Counted from the first letter of the stretch, positions 1 to 9,645 are shown. The stretch is DNA of 64,000 bases from Eubacterium multiforme (GCF_030813415.1 NZ_JAUSUF010000007.1:62001-126000), one strand, 5' to 3'. The notes: generated by a model from the sequence alone, not told the origin. Made by a program: numbers and translations.

Positions 1-822
1 GAGGGGGTTACCTTTGATAGAATCTCTTGTAGTAATAAAGGAGAGTTACTTTTAAATGAAGTTAAGCCTCTTATTAAAGAAAATACTAAGGCTATTATAA
101 TGACTCACGCTTCAAATGTTTGTGGTACGGTACTTCCTATAAAAGAAGTTGGAGAGATTTGTAAAGATAATAATCTTAAATTTTTTGTGGATTCTGCACA
201 GACAGCAGGCATTTTACCTATAGATATGAAAGAAATGAATATAGATGCCCTTGCATTTACAGGACACAAAGGACTATTAGGACCTCAAGGAATTGGTGGA
301 TTTATTATAAGTGATGAGCTTTCAGATGCAATTACACCTTTAATAAGTGGAGGGACAGGAAGTTTATCTCATACAGAAGAAATTCCAAGCTTTCTTCCAG
401 ATAAATTTGAAGCAGGAACTTTAAATCTTCCAGGTATTTTAGGTTTGCATGGTGCACTTAATTATTTAGAAAAAGTAGGTATAGATAGTATTAGAGAAAA
501 AGAACTTAAACTTACAGATATATTTATTAAAGGAATACAAGAAATGGACAAGGTAAAACTTATAGGGAAAACATCTACTAATGGTCGTGTTTCTGTTATA
601 TCTATTCAACCTAAAGAAAAAGATCCAGCTCTTGTATCCTATGAATTAGATAGTATATATGGAATTATGACTCGTGTTGGACTTCATTGTGCACCTAATG
701 CGCATAAAACTCTTAACACATATCCAACAGGAACAATTCGTTTCTCATTTAGTCACTTTAATACAGAAGAAGAGATTCTTTATGCACTTGATTCTCTTAG
801 GAGGATTATTTATGGAGCTTAA
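1..822 (+). CDS. Class V aminotransferase / cysteine desulfurase-like protein (5' truncated)
   Basis: The reading frame is open from the first base, so the gene begins outside the window; about 273 residues of its C-terminal part are present. It is a PLP-dependent fold-type I enzyme of the class V group. The THASNVCGT segment, the DSAQTAG motif and the Lys of FTGHKG (codon 268-270, the expected PLP Schiff-base lysine) are visible. A cysteine in RVGLHCAP sits where group II cysteine desulfurases (SufS/CsdB type) carry the persulfide cysteine. Such enzymes mobilise sulfur or selenium from (seleno)cysteine. The stop overlaps the start of the LysR gene by 11 bases, so the two are probably cotranscribed. 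In clostridia this subfamily often lies with selenium-metabolism genes; that link is inference here because the upstream genes are not visible. Confidence 0.85.
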   Translation, partial: EGVTFDRISCSNKGELLLNEVKPLIKENTKAIIMTHASNVCGTVLPIKEVGEICKDNNLKFFVDSAQTAGILPIDMKEMNIDALAFTGHKGLLGPQGIGGFIISDELSDAITPLISGGTGSLSHTEEIPSFLPDKFEAGTLNLPGILGLHGALNYLEKVGIDSIREKELKLTDIFIKGIQEMDKVKLIGKTSTNGRVSVISIQPKEKDPALVSYELDSIYGIMTRVGLHCAPNAHKTLNTYPTGTIRFSFSHFNTEEEILYALDSLRRIIYGA

Positions 823-1711
823 ACAACTAGAGGCTTTTGTTGCAGTTATAGACTGGAAGGGATTTTCTGAGGCAGCAAGGCAACTTTGTCTTACTCAACC
901 TACTGTAAGCACTCATATACAATCTCTTGAACGTGAGTTAAATACAAAACTTATTGTTAGAAGTACAAAGAAAATAACTATAACTAAAGAAGGGGCAAAA
1001 TTATATGAATATGCAGCTAGTATGTTGAAACTTAGGCAAAAGGCTCTAGAAGAATTTGATACTTCAACTAAAAGTATCATTAATATAGGAGCATCTACTA
1101 TACCATCTTCTTACATATTGCCTGAAATATTATGTTCTTATAGAAAAATTGAACCAAAGATTTCCTTTAATGCGTGGCATTCTGATAGTGAAGGAGTATT
1201 AAAAGAAATTATAAATGGCAACGTTGACATAGGGTTTGTTGGAACTGTAATAGATAACAAGGATTTTATATTTGAACCTTTTTTTACAGATGAACTTGTT
1301 GTAGCTGCTCCTAACACTTTATATTATAGGAAGTTTCTTAATAAAAATTTTGATATAAAAAATTTATTAGCTGAACCTATTATTATGAGAGAAAATGGTT
1401 CAGGAACAAAAAAGGAAGCTTATAGATTTATAAAAAGTATGGGGATTTCTCCAGAGTCACTTAAAATTATAGCTAGTATGAATGATCAGGAAGCTATTAA
1501 AAAATCTATAGCTAATGGTATGGGAATTTCTATTGTATCTAATAAGGTAATACAGGATATGGTTAAAACTAAAAAATTAATTGCATTTTCTATTGGAGAA
1601 AATGCAATTTATAGGAATTTATATATTGTTTATAGAAAAAATAAAGTATTACCAAAACATATAAAAAAATTTATAAAGTTTGTAAAGGAATATTATAAGG
1701 ATTTATATTAA
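812..1711 (+). CDS. LysR-family transcriptional regulator
   Basis: A 299-residue LysR-type activator. An N-terminal winged helix-turn-helix covers roughly residues 1-60 (MELKQLEAF, then SEAARQLCLTQPTVSTHI), followed by a linker helix and a periplasmic-binding-type effector domain from about residue 90. I chose ATG 812 rather than an upstream ATG at 674, because AGGAGG lies just before it (799-804), the LysR fold begins exactly there, and the upstream stretch is the aminotransferase read in another frame. The sequence resembles the LysR subgroup that accompanies selenium-metabolism genes in clostridia (family knowledge). Translational overlap with the aminotransferase suggests it controls that operon. 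Its ligand is unknown. Confidence 0.88.
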   Translation: MELKQLEAFVAVIDWKGFSEAARQLCLTQPTVSTHIQSLERELNTKLIVRSTKKITITKEGAKLYEYAASMLKLRQKALEEFDTSTKSIINIGASTIPSSYILPEILCSYRKIEPKISFNAWHSDSEGVLKEIINGNVDIGFVGTVIDNKDFIFEPFFTDELVVAAPNTLYYRKFLNKNFDIKNLLAEPIIMRENGSGTKKEAYRFIKSMGISPESLKIIASMNDQEAIKKSIANGMGISIVSNKVIQDMVKTKKLIAFSIGENAIYRNLYIVYRKNKVLPKHIKKFIKFVKEYYKDLY

Positions 1712-1715
1712 AAAA

Positions 1716-1755
1716 TTTAGTGAAAAAATACTATAAAGGTCACTAAAAATTTTTT
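1716..1755 (+). terminator. Probable intrinsic terminator after the LysR gene
   Basis: Stem TTTAGTGA (1716-1723) with TCACTAAA (1740-1747), followed by a T-run at 1750-1755. The stem is short and AT-rich, so efficiency is uncertain. Confidence 0.5.
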
Positions 1756-1778
1756 GAAAAATATAGCAATTTGATTAA

Positions 1779-1807
1779 TTGACTTTTTTATGGGCATAAT
1801 ATATAAT
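1779..1807 (+). promoter_or_regulatory. Sigma-A promoter for the ileS T-box transcript
   Basis: TTGACT at 1779-1784, a 17-base spacer and TATAAT at 1802-1807. Predicted start near 1814, directly upstream of the T-box leader. Confidence 0.8.
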
Positions 1808-1814
1808 GTTTTTA

Positions 1815-2150
1815 ATAAAGACAATGATTAGGAAAAGTAGTTAATAAACTTATTTTAAGAGAGTAGCTGTTTGGTGAGAAGCTACAATAAGTATTAATGA
1901 AAATCACCTAGGAGTTGGTGGCCTAACGGTAAAAATTTACCTATTAAGTTAACCCGTAATCTTGCGTTAAAAGATAGAGTATGTTAGTACTTAAAATAGT
2001 TCAATATCAATTCAAATAATAGGAGAAAAAATCTATTATTATAAAAAATATTGATATAATATCAATATTTAATTGATTATTGTAATATTACCATGGGTGG
2101 TATAGCGAGTTATTTACTTCGTCCTATAGTTAGGATGAAGTTTTTTTATT
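1815..2150 (+). promoter_or_regulatory. T-box riboswitch leader, isoleucine specifier
   Basis: This fills the 490-base gap before ileS. Stem I holds the pattern GAA-N-codon-A with ATC at 1903-1905, the isoleucine specifier. Conserved leader words follow (CCCGTAATC, GCGTTAA near 1950-1970), then the T-box sequence GGGTGGTATAGCGAG (about 2094-2108), which pairs with the tRNA acceptor end, then the terminator at 2116-2147. Established mechanism: uncharged tRNA-Ile stabilises the antiterminator and switches ileS on. The same GAA-N-codon pattern occurs in the Met and Asn leaders of this window, which supports the specifier assignment. Confidence 0.93.
2116..2147 (+). terminator. T-box terminator of ileS leader
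   Basis: Stem ACTTCGTCCTA (2116-2126) with TAGGATGAAGT (2131-2141), one G-U pair, followed by seven Ts. It is the alternative to the T-box antiterminator. Confidence 0.92.
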
Positions 2151-2203
2151 TTATAGAAAAATATTTTAATAAATATAAAGGAACATAAGAAAGGAGAATG
2201 AAC

Positions 2204-5200
2204 ATGTACAAAAAAGTAGAACTTACAAATGGTTTTGTAGGAATGGAAAAAGAAGTTGCTGACCTTTGGAAGGCAAGAAATGTAATTAAAAAGAATTTTG
2301 ACATGAATCAAGATGGTGAATATTTCACATTTTATGATGGCCCTCCAACAGCAAATGGAAGACCTCACGTAGGACACATCCTTACAAGAGTTATGAAGGA
2401 TATAATCCCAAGATATAAAGTTATGAAGGGATTTAAAGTAATAAGAAAAGCTGGATGGGATACTCATGGATTACCAGTTGAGCTTGAAATCGAAAAGAAA
2501 CTTGGAATTTCAGGTAAAGAACAAATAGAAGAGTATGGTGTTGAAAAATTCGTTAAAGAATGTAAAGAAAGTGTTTTCACATATGTTAGCATGTGGGAAA
2601 AGATGACAAACCAAATAGGATATTGGGTAGATATGGATCATCCATATGTAACATACCATAACCCATATATTGAATCAGTATGGTGGGCATTAAAACAAAT
2701 GTGGGATAAGAATCTTTTATATAAAGGTCACAAAGTTATGCCATATTGTCCAAGATGCGGAACAGCTCTTTCATCTCATGAAGTATCACAAGGATACAAA
2801 GATGTTAAAGATCTAACTGCAGTAGCTAAATTTAAAGTTTCAGGAGAAGACAATAAATATATACTTGCATGGACAACAACTCCTTGGACACTACCTTCAA
2901 ATGTTGCTTTATGTATAAATAAAGCATACGAATATGTTGAAGCTAAAGTAGGAGATGAAACTTATATTTTAGCTAAAGAATTAGCTCCAAAAGTTTTAGG
3001 AGAAGATTTTGAAATTGGTAAAGAGTTTAAAGGTGAAGAATTACTTGGAATGAAGTATGAGCAATTATTACCATTCTATACTCCAGAAGGAAAAGCCTTT
3101 GAAGTAATTCATGGAGATTTTGTAACTCTTTCAGATGGTACAGGAATTGTTCATATAGCACCAGCTTATGGTGAAGATGATAGCTTAGTTGCTAAGAAAA
3201 ATGGAATGGCATTTATAAACTTAGTTGATACTCACGGATGCTTTAAAGAAGAAGTTACTCCATGGGCAGGAAAGTTTGTAAAGAAATGTGATCAACAAAT
3301 TTGTGATTACTTAGAAGCTGAAAATAAATTATTTAAAGCAGAAAAGCATACTCACTCATATCCACATTGCTGGAGATGTGACACACCACTTCTTTACTAT
3401 CCAAAGGATAGCTGGTTTGTTGCAATGACAACTTTAAGAGATAAATTATTAGAAAATAATGATAAGATAAACTGGCTTCCAGATAACATTAGAACAGGTA
3501 GATTTGGTAAGTTCTTAGAAAATGTTATTGACTGGGGTATCTCAAGAGATAGATACTGGGGAACACCACTTCCAATATGGGAATGTGAATGCGGTCATAG
3601 AGAATGTATTGGAAGCATAGAAGAATTAAAAGAAAAGGGAATTGATGTACCAGAAGGTATAGAATTACACAAACCATTTATAGATAAGGTTCATTTAACT
3701 TGTCCAGATTGTGGTAAGAAGATGAAGAGAACTCATGAAGTTATTGACTGTTGGTTTGATTCAGGTTCAATGCCATTTGCACAACATCACTATCCATTTG
3801 AAAATAAAGAATTATTTGATGAAAACTTCCCAGCTCAATTTATATCAGAAGCTGTTGACCAAACAAGAGGATGGTTCTATACATTACTTGCAATTTCAAC
3901 TGCAATATTTGATAGAAACCCATTTGAAAACTGTATAGTTTTAGGTCATGTTCTTGATAAGAAGGGCTTAAAGATGAGTAAGTCAAAGGGGAATGTTGTT
4001 GATCCATTTGATGTACTTGATTCACAAGGTGCAGATGCTACAAGATGGCATTTCTATACTGCAAGTGCACCATGGCTTCCAACTAGATTCTCAATTGATG
4101 ATGTAGCAGAAGCTTCAAGAAAATTCTTAAGCACATTATGGAATGTATATTCATTCTATGTTTTATATGCTGAATTAGATAAATTCAATCCAACTAAATA
4201 TGCTGACTTTGTATCAGATAACGTAATGGATAAATGGATAATGTCAAAATTAAATACATTAATTGAAAGAGTAGAAACTGGATTAGATGATTATGATATA
4301 ACAGGTTCAGCTCTTGCAATTGAAGATTTTACAGATGAATTATCAAATTGGTATGTAAGAAGAAATAGATCAAGATTCTGGTCATCAGAATTAACTGATG
4401 ATAAAATTGGAGCTTATGTAACATTAAATAAAGTACTTGTTACTTTAGCTAAGGTTTGTGCACCGTTTGTTCCATTTATAACAGAAGAAATTTATCAAAA
4501 CTTAGTTGTTAACTTAGATGAAAATGCACCAGAGAGCATTCATTTATGTCCATGGCCAAAGGCTGATAAAAAAGCAATAGATAAAAATTTAGAAGAGCAT
4601 ATGGATTTAGCTTACACAATAGTTAAACTTGGAAGAAGTGCAAGAAATGGTGCTAATGTTAAGAACAGACAGCCACTTTCAAAGATACTTGTATCTACAA
4701 CATCACTTCCAGATTACTATGGAGATATTATAGCTAATGAGCTTAACATAAAGGAAATTGAGTTTGGAGCAGACCTTTCTAAATATGTTAACTTTGAACT
4801 TAAACCAAACTTACCTGTATTAGGAAGAGCTTATGGTAAATTAATACCAGGAATAAGAAAAGAAATAGCTTCAAGAAACCAAATGGAATTAGCTCAAAAA
4901 ATTCAAAATGGTGGAGTAGAAGTTATAAACGTTCAAGGAACTGAAATAGAACTTAACTCAGAAAATATTCTTGTAACAATGCAAGGATTAGATGGATTTG
5001 CCTTTGCAGGTGAAGGAGAAATCGGAGTAGTTTTAGATACTCATATAACTGAAGAATTAAGAGAAGAAGGTCATTTAAGAGAAATCATCTCAAAAATTCA
5101 AAATATGAGAAAAGAAAAAGGCTTTGAAGTTTTAGATAATATAAACCTTTATGTTGCAGGAAATGATATGTTAATAGATGTTATAAAGAAATTCCAAGAT

Positions 5201-5314
5201 ACTATTAAAAAAGAAACATTAACTAAAGAAATAGTATATAATGGAGAATTTGATTATACAGAAGTAACAGTTAATGGTGAAAATTTAAATATGACAGTAG
5301 AAGTTGTAAAATAA
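2204..5314 (+). CDS. ileS: Isoleucyl-tRNA synthetase, long (type 2-like) form
   Basis: Class I synthetase that charges tRNA-Ile in the cytosol, about 1036 residues. Visible: HIGH-type motif HVGH (His about residue 55), the Ile-specific WDTHGLPVE block, a zinc-binding CPRCG, the editing domain, and KMSKS (Lys about 590) followed by the anticodon-binding domain. Length and the motif style resemble the eukaryote-like type 2 IleRS group rather than the shorter (about 930 residue) type 1 enzyme; this is family inference. An ATG at 2198 is in frame, but only one base separates it from the GGAG; ATG 2204 has correct spacing. Controlled by the T-box leader immediately upstream. Confidence 0.96.
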   Translation: MYKKVELTNGFVGMEKEVADLWKARNVIKKNFDMNQDGEYFTFYDGPPTANGRPHVGHILTRVMKDIIPRYKVMKGFKVIRKAGWDTHGLPVELEIEKKLGISGKEQIEEYGVEKFVKECKESVFTYVSMWEKMTNQIGYWVDMDHPYVTYHNPYIESVWWALKQMWDKNLLYKGHKVMPYCPRCGTALSSHEVSQGYKDVKDLTAVAKFKVSGEDNKYILAWTTTPWTLPSNVALCINKAYEYVEAKVGDETYILAKELAPKVLGEDFEIGKEFKGEELLGMKYEQLLPFYTPEGKAFEVIHGDFVTLSDGTGIVHIAPAYGEDDSLVAKKNGMAFINLVDTHGCFKEEVTPWAGKFVKKCDQQICDYLEAENKLFKAEKHTHSYPHCWRCDTPLLYYPKDSWFVAMTTLRDKLLENNDKINWLPDNIRTGRFGKFLENVIDWGISRDRYWGTPLPIWECECGHRECIGSIEELKEKGIDVPEGIELHKPFIDKVHLTCPDCGKKMKRTHEVIDCWFDSGSMPFAQHHYPFENKELFDENFPAQFISEAVDQTRGWFYTLLAISTAIFDRNPFENCIVLGHVLDKKGLKMSKSKGNVVDPFDVLDSQGADATRWHFYTASAPWLPTRFSIDDVAEASRKFLSTLWNVYSFYVLYAELDKFNPTKYADFVSDNVMDKWIMSKLNTLIERVETGLDDYDITGSALAIEDFTDELSNWYVRRNRSRFWSSELTDDKIGAYVTLNKVLVTLAKVCAPFVPFITEEIYQNLVVNLDENAPESIHLCPWPKADKKAIDKNLEEHMDLAYTIVKLGRSARNGANVKNRQPLSKILVSTTSLPDYYGDIIANELNIKEIEFGADLSKYVNFELKPNLPVLGRAYGKLIPGIRKEIASRNQMELAQKIQNGGVEVINVQGTEIELNSENILVTMQGLDGFAFAGEGEIGVVLDTHITEELREEGHLREIISKIQNMRKEKGFEVLDNINLYVAGNDMLIDVIKKFQDTIKKETLTKEIVYNGEFDYTEVTVNGENLNMTVEVVK

Positions 5315-5331
5315 TTATTTAAAATTAGGGG

Positions 5332-5372
5332 TAGAAATCTGAAAAACTTTTAGATTTCTATTCTTTTTTTTA
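5332..5372 (+). terminator. Intrinsic terminator after ileS
   Basis: Nine-base stem TAGAAATCT (5332-5340) with AGATTTCTA (5352-5360), then a T-rich run to 5372. Confidence 0.85.
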
Positions 5373-5430
5373 TGTTTTAATATATATTTACAAAAGTTTT
5401 AGGAAAACTATAATTAAAGAAGGGATTTTA

Positions 5431-5459
5431 TTGAAATAAACCGAATATATTAGTATAAT
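5431..5459 (+). promoter_or_regulatory. Sigma-A promoter of the LacI/CcpA gene
   Basis: TTGAAA at 5431-5436, 17-base spacer, TATAAT at 5454-5459, 33 bases before the start codon. Confidence 0.75.
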
Positions 5460-5492
5460 AAGTTATCAAAGATGATTAGGAGTGATTAAATT

Positions 5493-6491
5493 ATGGCTAC
5501 TTCTATTAAAGATGTTGCTAGAGAAGCAGGTGTTTCAATAGCTACTGTTTCTAGGGTTTTAAATGACATAGACGTCGTAAATGAAGACACAAAAAAGAAG
5601 GTTGTAGATGCAATTAAGAAGTTAGGATATAGACCAAATATAGTAGCGAGAAGCTTAAAAACACAAAGAACAAAGACTATAGGAATATTGATACCAGACA
5701 TATCAAGCCAATTCTATCCAGAAATTGTTAGAGGAGCAGAAGATGTATCTAACATATACGATTACAATATAATACTTGGAAATTCGGATTTCGATGTAGA
5801 GAAAGAAAAAGAATATTTAAGAGTATTAAAGGAAAAAATGGTTGATGGAGTTATCTATATGAGTAGTTCACTTCAAGACGAGATATTAGATTTAATAAAT
5901 GAATTAGATTTAAAAACTGTACTTGTTGAAACTAAAGATAAGGAAGGAAAACTTCCAAGTGTAACAATAGATAATATAGAGGCTGCATATGAAGGAACAA
6001 AATATCTATTAGACAAAGGATTAAAAAATCTTGCATTTGTAGGTGTTAAAAAAGATGAAATAAATGCATGGAGTGATAGATACGTAGGATTTGAAAAGGC
6101 TTTAGATGAAGCTGGATTATCTGTAGACAATGAATTAATTTACTTATCAGATCTTAAAGTTAAGAGCGGATACAAGGCTGCTGAAAACTTTATAAAATCA
6201 AGTAATAAAGTAGAAGGTATAATTTGTGCAACAGATGAACTAGCAATGGGAGTTATTAACGGATTAAGAGATAATGGAGTAAGAGTCCCAGAAGATGTTA
6301 GTGTAGTAGGATTTAATAATAACTTCTTAGGAGAAGTATTCTATCCAAAACTTACAACAGTTAGTCAACCAAGCTATGATATGGGTTCTGTAGCTATGAG
6401 AATACTAATAAAACTTCTTAATAAACAAGAGTTAGAACAAGCACACTATGTTTTACCACATGGAATAGTAGAGAGAAACAGTGTAAAATAA
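5493..6491 (+). CDS. ccpA: LacI-family regulator, probably catabolite control protein CcpA
   Basis: A 332-residue LacI/GalR repressor. The N-terminal helix-turn-helix (IKDVAREAGVSIATVSRVLN, about residues 5-24) and hinge (RSLKTQRTKTIGILIPDI) are typical, followed by the two-lobed sugar/HPr-binding core. It is a single gene with its own promoter and terminator, not next to a sugar operon, which suits a global regulator such as CcpA: the protein that, with HPr-Ser-P, binds cre sites for carbon catabolite control. The SIATVSRVLN helix fits cre binding. Two cre-like sites lie elsewhere in the window (41381, 44979). A pathway-specific LacI repressor remains possible. Start supported by TTAGGAGTGA upstream. 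Confidence 0.75.
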   Translation: MATSIKDVAREAGVSIATVSRVLNDIDVVNEDTKKKVVDAIKKLGYRPNIVARSLKTQRTKTIGILIPDISSQFYPEIVRGAEDVSNIYDYNIILGNSDFDVEKEKEYLRVLKEKMVDGVIYMSSSLQDEILDLINELDLKTVLVETKDKEGKLPSVTIDNIEAAYEGTKYLLDKGLKNLAFVGVKKDEINAWSDRYVGFEKALDEAGLSVDNELIYLSDLKVKSGYKAAENFIKSSNKVEGIICATDELAMGVINGLRDNGVRVPEDVSVVGFNNNFLGEVFYPKLTTVSQPSYDMGSVAMRILIKLLNKQELEQAHYVLPHGIVERNSVK

Positions 6492-6501
6492 TTTAAAAAT
6501 T

Positions 6502-6540
6502 TTAAGCTACCCTTAATTTATAAGGGTAGCTTAATTTTTT
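6502..6540 (+). terminator. Intrinsic terminator after the LacI/CcpA gene
   Basis: Stem TTAAGCTACCCTTA (6502-6515) with TAAGGGTAGCTTAA (6521-6534), then a T-run. Confidence 0.9.
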
Positions 6541-6583
6541 ATTTGTGATATTATTATATTTATAAAAATTTAAAGGAGGCTAG

Positions 6584-7051
6584 ATGGTGAAGAAAAAATA
6601 TATAGTTATTTCAATTATAGTGATTGCTGTTATAGCAGTAATCTCAAGTACCTTTATTTTAATTAATAAAAATAAAAAAGATAAATATGATGCTATAAAA
6701 TATGGTAAGGCTGAATTTGTAACTAGTATGAAGGATATAAATAAGGATTTACCAACAATAATATTATTTAAAAGTGCTATGGTTAAAAATAGTTTTTATG
6801 CAGAAAGAAATTTAAAACTTCTACATGATGATTATGGTAATCAATTTAATATAGTCCATGCTAATTCAGATAGTTTAGATAATAAAGAGGCAATAGACCT
6901 TGCTAAAAAATATGATGTAGTTGGGGTTCCTACATTAGTTGCATTAGATAAGAATGGAAAACTAATTGAAAAGAAAGAAGATGTATTTTCAAAAGAGGGA
7001 ATAGAGAAAATTTTGAAGGATATGGGAGTTAACTTTAATGAAAAACAATAA
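6584..7051 (+). CDS. Membrane-anchored thioredoxin-fold protein lacking cysteines
   Basis: A 155-residue protein. Residues about 6-27 form one hydrophobic membrane anchor; the rest should face outward. The remainder resembles a thioredoxin fold: a beta strand PTIILFKS (57-64), then a region where thioredoxins carry CxxC, and later VGVPTLVALDKNGK with the cis-proline (Pro116). No cysteine occurs anywhere in the protein, so it cannot be a dithiol oxidoreductase. AAAGGAGG precedes ATG 6584. The MATE exporter follows after 15 bases, so the two probably form an operon. A binding or chaperone-like role is possible; function unknown. Confidence 0.72.
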   Translation: MVKKKYIVISIIVIAVIAVISSTFILINKNKKDKYDAIKYGKAEFVTSMKDINKDLPTIILFKSAMVKNSFYAERNLKLLHDDYGNQFNIVHANSDSLDNKEAIDLAKKYDVVGVPTLVALDKNGKLIEKKEDVFSKEGIEKILKDMGVNFNEKQ

Positions 7052-7066
7052 GAAAGGGGAATGTAT

Positions 7067-8443
7067 ATGGATAAACAAAAGAGGCTTGGAGAAGAAAAAA
7101 TAACAAAGTTATTATTAACTTTTTCAATACCTGCTATTGTAGGAATGATGGTAAATACCCTGTATAACATAATTGATAGAATGTATATAGGACATATACC
7201 AGGTAGTGGACAATTAGCCATAACAGGTGTTGGTATAACAATGCCTATAATGACAATAATATTAGCTTTTGGTATGCTAGTTGGAATTGGAACAGCAGCT
7301 AGAGTTTCTATAAAACTTGGACAACATGATAAAAAATCAGCAGAAAAACATTTAGGTAATGCATTTACATTAATAATTATAATAAGTGTAATTATAACTA
7401 TATTTGGACTTATATTTTTAGATCCGATACTATCAATTTTTGGAGCTAGTGTAAATACAGAAATATATGCAAGACAATATATGCAAATTATATTTATAGG
7501 AACAATTGTTAATATGTTAAGCTTTGGATTAAATCATTCAATAAGAAGTGATGGAAGTCCTAAGATTGCTATGTTATCTATGCTAATTGGTGCAATAACC
7601 AATATAGTATTAGATCCAATATTTATATTTGTTTTAGGAATGGGAGTTAGGGGAGCAGCCATTGCAACAGTAATATCTCAAGTACTAACAACTATATGGA
7701 TACTTCAATATTTTACAAAGGGAAAAAGTATTATTAAACTTAGAAAAGAAAACTTATTTTTAGAGAGAGTTACAGTTCTTAGTATATTTTCAATAGGAAT
7801 GAGCCCTTGTAGTATGCAAATAGCAGCAAGTATAGTTCAAGTTCTTGCAAATAACTCTTTAAAAGAATATGGAGGAGACCTTGCAATTGGAGCTATGACT
7901 ATAATTTCAAGTATTTCTATGATATTCTTAATGCCTATTTTTGGATTAAACCAAGGTTCTCAACCTATAATTGGATATAATTATGGAGCGAAGAAATATC
8001 ATAGAGTTAAGGAAACAGTTAAATATGGATCTATAATAGCTACAATGATAGTTGTTTTAGGATGGATTGTTGTACAATTTGCACCAGATATATTGATTAA
8101 AATATTTAATAAGGATCCAGAACTTGTAAAGATTGCTACAAATGGTATTAGAATATACTTATTTATGTTACCTGTTATAGGATTCCAAGTAATAAGTTCA
8201 AATTATTTTCAATCAATAGGTAAAGCCAAGATATCAATGTTTTTAAGTTTATTAAGACAAGTTATTCTTTTAATACCATGTCTTTTAATATTACCAAATA
8301 TTTTTGAACTAAATGGAATATGGCTTTCAGGACCAATAAGTGATGGAATATCATCATTAATTACAGGTATTCTCTTCTATAATTCTGTTAAGAAATTAAA
8401 AGAAGTTAAGGAAGACAAATTAGAACAAGTAGAAGCATATTAG
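7067..8443 (+). CDS. MATE-family multidrug/toxin efflux protein
   Basis: About 458 residues with roughly twelve hydrophobic membrane segments and the two-fold MATE pattern: a first half starting IPAIVGMMVNTLYNIIDRMYIGH and a second half with FGLNQGSQPIIGYNYGA, a MATE hallmark. MATE proteins export cationic drugs or metabolites in exchange for Na+ or H+. An in-frame ATG at 7061 abuts the GGGGA ribosome site, so ATG 7067 (spacing about six) is preferred. It follows the thioredoxin-fold gene by 15 bases and ends before a strong terminator. Substrate unknown. Confidence 0.92.
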   Translation: MDKQKRLGEEKITKLLLTFSIPAIVGMMVNTLYNIIDRMYIGHIPGSGQLAITGVGITMPIMTIILAFGMLVGIGTAARVSIKLGQHDKKSAEKHLGNAFTLIIIISVIITIFGLIFLDPILSIFGASVNTEIYARQYMQIIFIGTIVNMLSFGLNHSIRSDGSPKIAMLSMLIGAITNIVLDPIFIFVLGMGVRGAAIATVISQVLTTIWILQYFTKGKSIIKLRKENLFLERVTVLSIFSIGMSPCSMQIAASIVQVLANNSLKEYGGDLAIGAMTIISSISMIFLMPIFGLNQGSQPIIGYNYGAKKYHRVKETVKYGSIIATMIVVLGWIVVQFAPDILIKIFNKDPELVKIATNGIRIYLFMLPVIGFQVISSNYFQSIGKAKISMFLSLLRQVILLIPCLLILPNIFELNGIWLSGPISDGISSLITGILFYNSVKKLKEVKEDKLEQVEAY

Positions 8444-8454
8444 AAAATTTATTT

Positions 8455-8492
8455 TAGACTGCCTTAAGTTATTAGGCAGTCTATATTTTTTA
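8455..8492 (+). terminator. Intrinsic terminator after the MATE gene
   Basis: Perfect ten-base stem TAGACTGCCT (8455-8464) with AGGCAGTCTA (8474-8483), followed by a T-rich tract. Confidence 0.9.
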
Positions 8493-8591
8493 TTATAAGT
8501 TTTTATAGGTATAATTTATTATTATATTTATGGAAGCCTATAAGCTTTATAGTAGGGGGATTTTAGTAAGTATATCAATATTTTAATATTT

Positions 8592-8605
8592 GTAACAATG
8601 GTTAC
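8592..8605. promoter_or_regulatory. Dyad GTAAC-N4-GTTAC before the reductase-like gene
   Basis: Perfect five-base arms (8592-8596 and 8601-8605) with a four-base spacer, 76 bases before the start of the reductase-like gene. It may be an operator; the protein that binds it is unknown. Confidence 0.35.
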
Positions 8606-8680
8606 TACTTAAATTATAAGGGTAATATATAATATAAATATAAAATTAACATATGTGAGTTAAATTATGGAGGAGAAATT

Positions 8681-9367
8681 ATGAGTGAAATAATGGGTAA
8701 AATGCCTGCTATGGTAAGTGGAACTAACTATGGTAATCTTCAAAAAGTAAGAGATGGCAAAAGAACTTTTGGTATAACACCTCATATTCCAGGAGGTTTC
8801 ATTACAATAGAGACATTAGAAAAGATAACTAAAGTAGCTAAAAAATATAATGGGGTAATTAAAATTACATCAGGACAAAGGTTATTAATAACTAATTTAC
8901 AAGGGGAAGATTTACCTAATATATGGGAAGAACTTGGTATGGAACCTGGGGTTAAGGCACAAAATTCTGTAAAGAATGTTGAAATGTGTCCAGCAGGATA
9001 TTGCAAAAGATCAAAGTTTAATACAATTGGTACAGGTATGAAACTTTTAAATAAATATCAATACATGGAGATGCCTTGCAGAACAAAAATTGGAGTTGCT
9101 GGCTGTAGAAATGCTTGCGGCGGAGTTTATTCAAAGGATGTTGGAGTTATTGCTGATAAAACAGGATTTTTAGTTACAGCAGGAGGTTCTGCTGGTTATA
9201 ATCCAAGAATGGCAGATATAATTATTCAAGATGTAGATGAAAAAGAAGCTTTAAATATTGTAGATAAAATATTTGAAGTTTATAAGTTAGAGGGAATGGC
9301 AGGAGAAAAGCTTGGAGATTATATAGACAGAATAGGAATAAAAGAATTTAAAGAGAAAGTATTATAA
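8681..9367 (+). CDS. Small sulfite/nitrite reductase-like siroheme-Fe4S protein
   Basis: A 228-residue protein with a ferredoxin-like half-domain (TFGITPHIPGGFITIETL, residues about 29-46) followed by a siroheme/4Fe-4S binding region. Cysteines occur at 103 and 108 (CPAGYC) and at 142 and 146 (CRNAC), with a further Cys133. The usual family pattern is C-x5-C...C-x3-C; here the first pair has four intervening residues. It is less than half the length of assimilatory NirA/CysI enzymes and resembles the small single-module redox proteins found in anaerobes. It may reduce sulfite or nitrite or be an electron carrier. Monocistronic, flanked by terminators. Confidence 0.8.
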   Translation: MSEIMGKMPAMVSGTNYGNLQKVRDGKRTFGITPHIPGGFITIETLEKITKVAKKYNGVIKITSGQRLLITNLQGEDLPNIWEELGMEPGVKAQNSVKNVEMCPAGYCKRSKFNTIGTGMKLLNKYQYMEMPCRTKIGVAGCRNACGGVYSKDVGVIADKTGFLVTAGGSAGYNPRMADIIIQDVDEKEALNIVDKIFEVYKLEGMAGEKLGDYIDRIGIKEFKEKVL

Positions 9368-9415
9368 AAAAGAGTTTGCAACACTAATTTTTAGTGCTGC
9401 AAACTCTTTTGTTTT
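9368..9415 (+). terminator. Intrinsic terminator after the reductase-like gene
   Basis: Thirteen-base stem AAAAGAGTTTGCA (9368-9380) with TGCAAACTCTTTT (9398-9410); the loop can form a further small stem (CACTA/TAGTG). Confidence 0.9.
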
Positions 9416-9645
9416 ATGTTTATATTTTTATATGAGTTATAAATGAAATTACATTTAAAAGTTTATAAGTATATTTTTTAATTTGGTTCATATATAAATA
9501 ATTCTTTGTCGGGAAAAGTAGACTTTTTTATTGGGTAAAATTACAAAATTCAACAAATAAAAAAGGTAAAAAATGATAAAATTAATTGAATACTATTTCA
9601 GGATAAAAATAGTAAATTTAATGGGTATATAAGAGGGGATTATTT

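Noticed and set aside
674..811. Longer N-terminus of the LysR protein from ATG 674
   Set aside because: This is the aminotransferase gene read out of frame; the LysR fold and ribosome site begin at 812.
2114..2467. 117-codon open frame on the minus strand over the ileS leader and start
   Set aside because: It is antisense to the T-box terminator and to ileS, has no ribosome site and an unnatural Phe/Ser-rich composition.
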